Shown: in pieces, positions 58,893 to 64,000 of the stretch
How the letters are laid out: every line of letters begins with the position of its first letter
Numbering within the stretch: the stretch's first letter is position 1
From: Chiua virens
Taxonomy: Eukaryota; Basidiomycota; Agaricomycetes; Boletales; Boletaceae
NCBI GenBank assembly: GCA_019787685.1
Contig: JAHNUO010000027.1
Location: 368,531 to 432,530 of the forward strand
Direction of reading: 5' to 3'
Length of the DNA: 64,000 bases
Program-made: the position numbers and the translations under genes
Notes under the pieces: model-generated
Told to the model about the DNA's origin: nothing
Seen by the model: only the letters and a program-made list of their open reading frames with translations
Databases searched by the model: none

Positions 58893-58899
58893 TATAAAA
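58893..58899 (+). promoter_or_regulatory. TATA box of laccase 2
   Basis: TATAAAA lies 54-60 bp upstream of the ATG at 58953, the same spacing as in laccase 1. Confidence 0.6.
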
Positions 58900-58952
58900 C
58901 AGATACGAATAAGACCACTGTTTTTCACTCCAATTCCCTCATAACATCTGAG

Positions 58953-61061
58953 ATGTTATCGCTCTCCTTATTTGTGCTCTCGCTGTCTTTCTTTGCCAAT
59001 GCATTGTCGCTCCCAAAAACTTTGAGGACGACCAACGTCACATCAAGTGCGGCGCTGGGACCTACAAGCCAACTTAATATCGTGAACGCGAAGATCGCCC
59101 CGGATGGATTTACCCGATCGTGAGTCAACATCGATAGCTACTTCTGAATACACGGCTGATATTCTTCAGAGCGGTCCTTGTCAATGGCGTTTACCCTGCG
59201 CCACTGATTTCAGTTCAAAAGGTGAGATTATGGACTAAGAGCTAAATTACGTGTTCATGTCTTTTAGAACAATCAACTTACACTTGAAGTTGTCAATCAA
59301 CTCACTGACACGACCATGGACGTGGAAACCAGCATCGTGAGTTACTATGTATATGTCTCGCCTGCGCGCTTTGACTTCTGACGCACTTCCGAAAGCACTG
59401 GCACGGAATCTTTCAACAAGGAGGAACGAACTGGGCTGATGGTGTTTCTTGGGTCACACAGTGCCCAATTCAACCGCAGAAATCGTTCCAGTATCAATTC
59501 AACGTCGGAAGTCAAACTGGAACATACTGGTACCACTCGCACTACTCGACTCAATATTGTGATGGACTTCGAGGCCCACTGGTCATTTATGATCCTCAGG
59601 ATCCTCTGAAATACATGTATGACGTTGATGATGGTACGTTTACCTTCATTCGTATAGTTGCCCGACATTGAATCTGCGAATAGCTAGTACAATTATAACC
59701 CTCTCAGATTGGTGAGTAAAATCTTCTGTGACGAAGGATTTTGGCATAACCCATATTTAGGTACCATACGTCGGCTGTCGAACTCGGCACCATTTTCGGA
59801 CCGGTGACTGCGAGTTCGAGTCTAATCAACGGTCTTGGCCGCTACTCCGGTGGCCCAACAGGCCCTCTCGCCGTCATTAATGTCCAGCATGGGTTACGCT
59901 ATCGCTTCCGCATTGTTAGCATGTCTTGCGATCCTCAATTCAACTTCACGATTGATGGTCACCGGATGACCATCATTGAAGCAGATGGGAATGAAGTGAA
60001 CCCCGTACAAGTTGACTTCCTGCCCATCCTTGCTGGTCAGCGCTACTCTGTGGTTGTTACCGCCAACCAGAGCGTTGGAAACTATTGGATTCGCGCTAGT
60101 CCAAATGGCAACTCGACCAACGGTGGTCTCAATTCGGCCATCCTGCGATACCAAGGAGCACCAGCCCAGGATCCCACGACGACAGCTGGCCCGTATCAAC
60201 TCGCATTCAGTGAGACCAACCTTCATCCTCTGACCAACCCAGCCGCTCCTGGGGTGCCTGGGGTTGGAAAGGCAGACAAGAACATTGTACTTGCTCCTGG
60301 TCTCAACGCGTCGGGATACTTTATGTTCAACAGTGTGTCATTTGAAGAACCCTCCGTCCCCGTGCTTCTCCAGATCCTCAGCGGAGCCACGCAAGCTTCG
60401 CAATTGTTGCCAAGCGGAAGTATCTATGAACTTCCAGCGAACCAAGTGATAGAGCTCAGTTTCCCCGATCCCACTGCAGCTCTTGGCGGTCCCGTGAGTG
60501 TATCATCCGTGAATCGCTAGTTCACGCTGACTCATGAATGCATGTTCAGCACCCTATTCATTTGCATGGTGTATGTGACCCACTTTGACCTTTGTGACCT
60601 TTGTTCAACGATCGTCTTCTCACAGCACTCGTTTTCTGTTGTGAGGTCTGCGGGTTCGACTACTTACAACTACGCGAATCCTGTCCGCCGCGATGTCGTC
60701 TCCATCGGCAATTCAGCCACAGATAATGTGACGATTCGTTTCACCACTGACAACCCTGGGCCTTGGTTCCTTCACTGGTGAGTAGAGTGCTTGAAGAATC
60801 CAATTCACCTCGTATGATCTCACTTCGATTTCTAGCCACATTGACTGGCATCTTCACCAGTACGTTCAATTCGACCCCTCTGTCCTTGGTTTGTGGAGCT
60901 GATCTCTGTCTCTAGCGGATTCGCTGCTGTCATGGCCGAAGCAACGAATCAAGTGGCTACGGAACATGTTCCAAGTATGCTGATCTCGCCGTACTTGTGT
61001 GGCCTACAGAGACTGACTCCTTTGTATCACAGCCGACTGGAGTCAGTTGTGCAGCAATTAG
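58953..61061 (+). CDS. Laccase 2 (multicopper oxidase), tandem paralog
   Basis: Same exon plan as laccase 1: signal peptide [19 protein letters not shown], then HWHGIFQ, WYHSHY, HPIHLHG and HCHIDWH, all intact, with Phe at the axial type-1 copper position. The middle exon (59804-60490) is one open stretch of about 230 codons. The frame ends WSQLCSN, TAG at 61059-61061, the same short C-terminus as its neighbour. The N-terminal third differs by many substitutions from laccase 1. By contrast the region 60550-60830, including introns, is almost identical to 54610-54840. Likely secreted; probably expressed under different conditions because the promoters have diverged, though this is inference. 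Confidence 0.93.
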
Positions 61062-62140
61062 CTCGAGGACAATCACCTGAATCACCTGGTGGGAGTGTTA
61101 AGAAAAGAAATTCAACTTGAACTTGAAGCCGTGCATGCAAGGCTCTCCGTTTTGCGTCGTTCTTTGAGCCCAGCCCTTCGTTTGGTGCATTTTGGCGAGA
61201 TATTTATTGCTAATTCCCCTCATATACTACCTACCTCTGAAGGCTATAAGGCCATATTATGGTAAACTTACAGTAACTTTCTATATTTATTTATCGTCCC
61301 CAGTAGTCACCTACTTGTAAGAATGTACTGTGGAATGACCTCTTCTTCGTTGGCTCCATAAAATTTGTGTGACAAGCATTTGATTCGATAATTACTTTCA
61401 CCTCCTCAGAGGAATTGTGCGTTCGCATGTTCTCATGGGTTTAACTTCGAGCTGTTGCTATTGACCTTACTCCGCAAGTGAATTCTGAAATTTGACGCTC
61501 GAAGTAGAGACAAGGACTGTGAAAAGCTTGTAGGTAGGATTGGAAGCCGGACTCGTGTAGTAGACCGGTGGAAGCACGAGTCCACACCGGCGCGTGTCAT
61601 GTGGGGGCAGAATTATTCCGATTCGGAGCCACCGGCGCGGCACAGGTCGATGTCATCGGCAAACCTTTACCGCGACGGTTTCACGGGCCCACTGGCAGTG
61701 CTATGATTCTATAAGTGGGGTTGTGATTTCAAGCTGTAGTGTTTAAAGTGACGAATTACGAGAACTGTCTGAATCAGCTATGTCCTACTAGGCAAGATTG
61801 TCAACGCCACCCTCCGTTGGGCCCTTTTGGTGAGTTCCATGGTTGTCACCAACTTACGCTGATAGGTCATAGCCACAAATTGTTGTTGGACAGCCTATTA
61901 GGCCACCTGTCGTTGGTGAATCTACCGGTCCATAGGGTGAGATCTCGTGGCTGTAGCAGTAAGCTACGTGACTTAACGCTTATTGCCCCCTTCGTTCAAG
62001 CGCTGCCGTGGCAAACATGTTCCTGGGCGCCCATCCAAATGACAACGGATTCGCAATGCGCGTTCTTCCGATGAGTCACATCATTGATGATCAAGGGCGG
62101 CCAGTGGGGTTGAATTTAAATTCACATAGCATGCTTAAAC
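61062..62140. other. Intergenic with one exon-like remnant
   Basis: Mostly without reading frames. At about 62010-62148 a plus-strand stretch reads VANMFLGAHPNDNGF and SHIIDDQGRPVG before a stop. It looks like the last exon of a protein gene, but no family and no upstream exons were recognised. Confidence 0.3.
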
Positions 62141-62144
62141 GCGG

Positions 62145-62973
62145 CTAACGGGATCCGTCGGTGTATGATAGATGGCGGCTGGTTGCATTGCTGGCTCGGA
62201 TCTCAGGGCTCAGGAGTACAATCGTAAGTACGGCTAAAGTGCCTCCACTACAACTTGACCATATACCTGTACAGTATGAGGACGTGTCGCCAGGGGGTAA
62301 ACTTGTCCGATGTTCGCGTGCCAGTGTCCCAAGTCCCCAATGTATGGTACAACCAACCCAAGACGATCCCCTGGCACGTCTTGTTTTTCTCAACTCGACT
62401 CTGAAAACTTTGCGATGGTCACCGTGACGTTGAATAAAGTTTGCTATCGTTCTTTTGTTCGCATCTCCGGTCCGATTCGCGCAGCCGTTTCTACGTGACA
62501 AGTGCCCGTCGCAAGGAATCACTGCCAGTGAATCAGCGTAGTAGGTGAACCACAAACCGCTCACCTGTGGGACAGTACTTTACCTGCATGTGAAGTATCC
62601 TGGAAGACTGTAAACCACTTTACACACGCAGTAGAGGCGTGCCTTGGATTCTGTGTTGTATTTTTAAGTTGGTCGAAGCTATCATCATCAGGGTCGGATT
62701 GTGGGGTGAGAAGAGTACGTTGCACTCCGCTCACATTGACAACTCACCTGCAACACCACGATAAGTCGTAGACTCAATTACAATGCCCCGTCCATGTTCA
62801 TTCCAGCTCTTATCCCCAACATCGAATCCTTCCCTTCCACTCCACCAACCATTGGCATACCAGTGCTCCTGAGTCCTGACCATCAGCCGTAAATCTCTGC
62901 CATCAATTTCAGCTCGTTCACCATAGTAGTCTTGTTCGGATGGGTTCCTCGTCAGTACCGCATCTTCGATCAC
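62145..62973 (-). CDS. Unassigned protein-coding exons (partial or decayed gene)
   Basis: The exon 62973-62753 encodes DYYGERAEIDGRDLRLMV and EHWYANGWWSGREGFDVGDK, a composition typical of real protein. It ends at a GCAGGTGAGT donor. An acceptor (TTTACAG) about 130 bp further joins VFQDTSHA in frame. Beyond it a 139-codon open frame (62564-62145) may be a continuation or chance. No start codon or family was identified. It could be a remnant, or an intact gene whose upstream exons I failed to place. Confidence 0.35.
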
Positions 62974-63224
62974 CTCACATGGTCATGTTAGTGTGGCCAC
63001 GCTTATTTTATTTGCCCTTGCTGAACCTGGCGTTATTCTTGCTCGCCGTAATCTGCGAAACACATTCAACAGATGCAGGTACGACCCAAGAGTGAGTATG
63101 TCGCCTTTACCTCACGACACACGAGTCTCAATGGCACACACAGATTTATGCGTCCTTAGATGTCAGCGGTAACCTTGGTCTCCAGTAAGCGATGATTCGA
63201 AGTTCATATACTCCTGGGAATATT

Positions 63225-63740
63225 GATACGATAGTGTTTCGCAGCCTTGGTATTGGGTCATAGGTGTTGGTGCACCTGGCTCCTTCCTGCGCTGCAACTA
63301 TGCAGCGCAACAGGTGATCGGACAAGAGAGGAGAGAGAGGCCTGACGCACACCACTGGTATGTCAATGGTGTCGCCTTTTCCCGTCTTGCCTGGTAATGA
63401 GATACTTTAAACCAGTATTGGAACTTGGCAGGCTCAAGCTCCGGGATATCGCTGAACATGCCGTCCGTGACCCGCATTCAGACTCTCAAAGTGGTCATGG
63501 ATGTCAGTGGTCTCGTTCCGTCCTTGTAACCGTCCGTTACACTCGCACATCTGTAGAACATAATTATATAAATCATCAAGCATGGGGGCCAGCTGGAGGA
63601 CGCTGCAGGCCTGGTTAGTTACCTCGCCTCGAAGGAGGCACAGTTTATCCCTGGTAAGTAGAATTATACCATCAAATCCAATGATCCATCCCTTTGGTTT
63701 CCACTAGGGCAAATCATAGTCCCTTTGTCTTCATTTGATA
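63225..63740 (+). pseudogene. Decayed short-chain dehydrogenase/reductase gene
   Basis: Two pieces in the plus direction resemble an SDR. GAPGSFLRCNYAAQQVIGQ (about 63269-63325) matches the helix with N-V-x-G-x-F...AA..M. EDAAGLVSYLASKEAQFIPG (about 63595-63652) matches the C-terminal part of SDRs, and an intron then leads to QIIVP. The Rossmann glycine motif and the YxxxK catalytic segment are absent between or before them. The gene is therefore a relic rather than an enzyme. Confidence 0.45.
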
Positions 63741-64000
63741 ATTTCAATGATCTCAGTCTGTCTATGCACCTTAGGCATTAAGAGAAAAAGGCACGTTGAA
63801 TCCTTTGAATATATCAGGGCCGCGCCACCCGTTTTGATTGTACAATAGTACAAAAGCTAGTTCAAACTAGTTCACGAATGAACCTTGGATGGCATATACC
63901 CTGACCTATTTGTTCCTACAACTATACGTACATACAATTTACAGAGAAGTAAGAAAGCAACTAATCATCCAAATTGCGACCACTAGTCTTGCGGCGCCAA
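63741..64000. other. Window end, no gene recognised
   Basis: AT-rich sequence without an open frame of note. It could be the 3' flank of the dehydrogenase relic. Confidence 0.3.

Overview
The window looks like nuclear DNA of a filamentous basidiomycete, most likely a saprotrophic agaricomycete. Coding regions are broken by many introns of about 50-60 bp with GT..AG ends. The gene families (laccases with high-potential-type copper sites, TPR-CHAT proteins, a DUF2235 hydrolase, a WW-domain membrane protein, a stand-alone SRA-YDG protein, a KDZ transposon) are typical of Agaricomycetes. No prokaryotic operon or organellar features are visible. Gene models were spliced by eye, so intron borders are approximate.

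Layout. 1-1310: the 3' end of a Ty3/gypsy retrotransposon (integrase C-terminus) and its probable 3' LTR. 1.9-4.1 kb: a WD40-repeat gene (minus). A 5'-truncated second copy of its 3' half lies at 6.4-7.5 kb. 7.7-8.55 kb: a broken EI24-like membrane-protein gene, with a second, more decayed copy at 33.7-34.3 kb. 8632-23535: a 14.9-kb Kyakuja-Dileera-Zisupton (KDZ) DNA transposon with a perfect 9-bp target duplication, long terminal inverted repeats and arrays of subterminal repeats. It carries a central inverted-repeat divergent promoter and three genes: an acidic protein of unknown function on the minus strand, a second unknown protein on the plus strand, and the KDZ transposase. The transposase gene is itself broken by a 612-bp LTR-like insertion. 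A MITE-like hairpin follows at 23.8 kb.

24.5-32.4 kb holds two convergent genes: a DUF2235 alpha/beta-hydrolase with a long helical-repeat C-terminus, and a TPR-CHAT (caspase-like) protein. 35.0-37.5 kb: a degenerate-WW, multi-pass membrane protein. 37.9-39.4 kb: an uncertain low-complexity gene. 40.6-42.3 kb: mitochondrial sulfide:quinone oxidoreductase. It is divergent from a large C2-TPR-CHAT gene (42.7-48.4 kb) with about 19 TPR units of 45 residues. 48.8-50.3 kb: an SRA-YDG gene (minus). 53.0-55.1 and 59.0-61.1 kb: tandem laccase genes whose last exons and introns are nearly identical. The right end holds unassigned exon-like pieces and a decayed short-chain dehydrogenase.

Functional themes: (i) a multi-gene transposon with its own shared promoter motif; (ii) proteins of the kind linked elsewhere to regulated cell death or self-recognition (two CHAT proteases, a Tle1-like hydrolase and a WD40 protein); (iii) lignocellulose and secreted oxidative metabolism (laccases); (iv) chromatin methyl-cytosine reading (SRA), notable beside a KDZ element. 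Coupling between these genes is inferred only from proximity.
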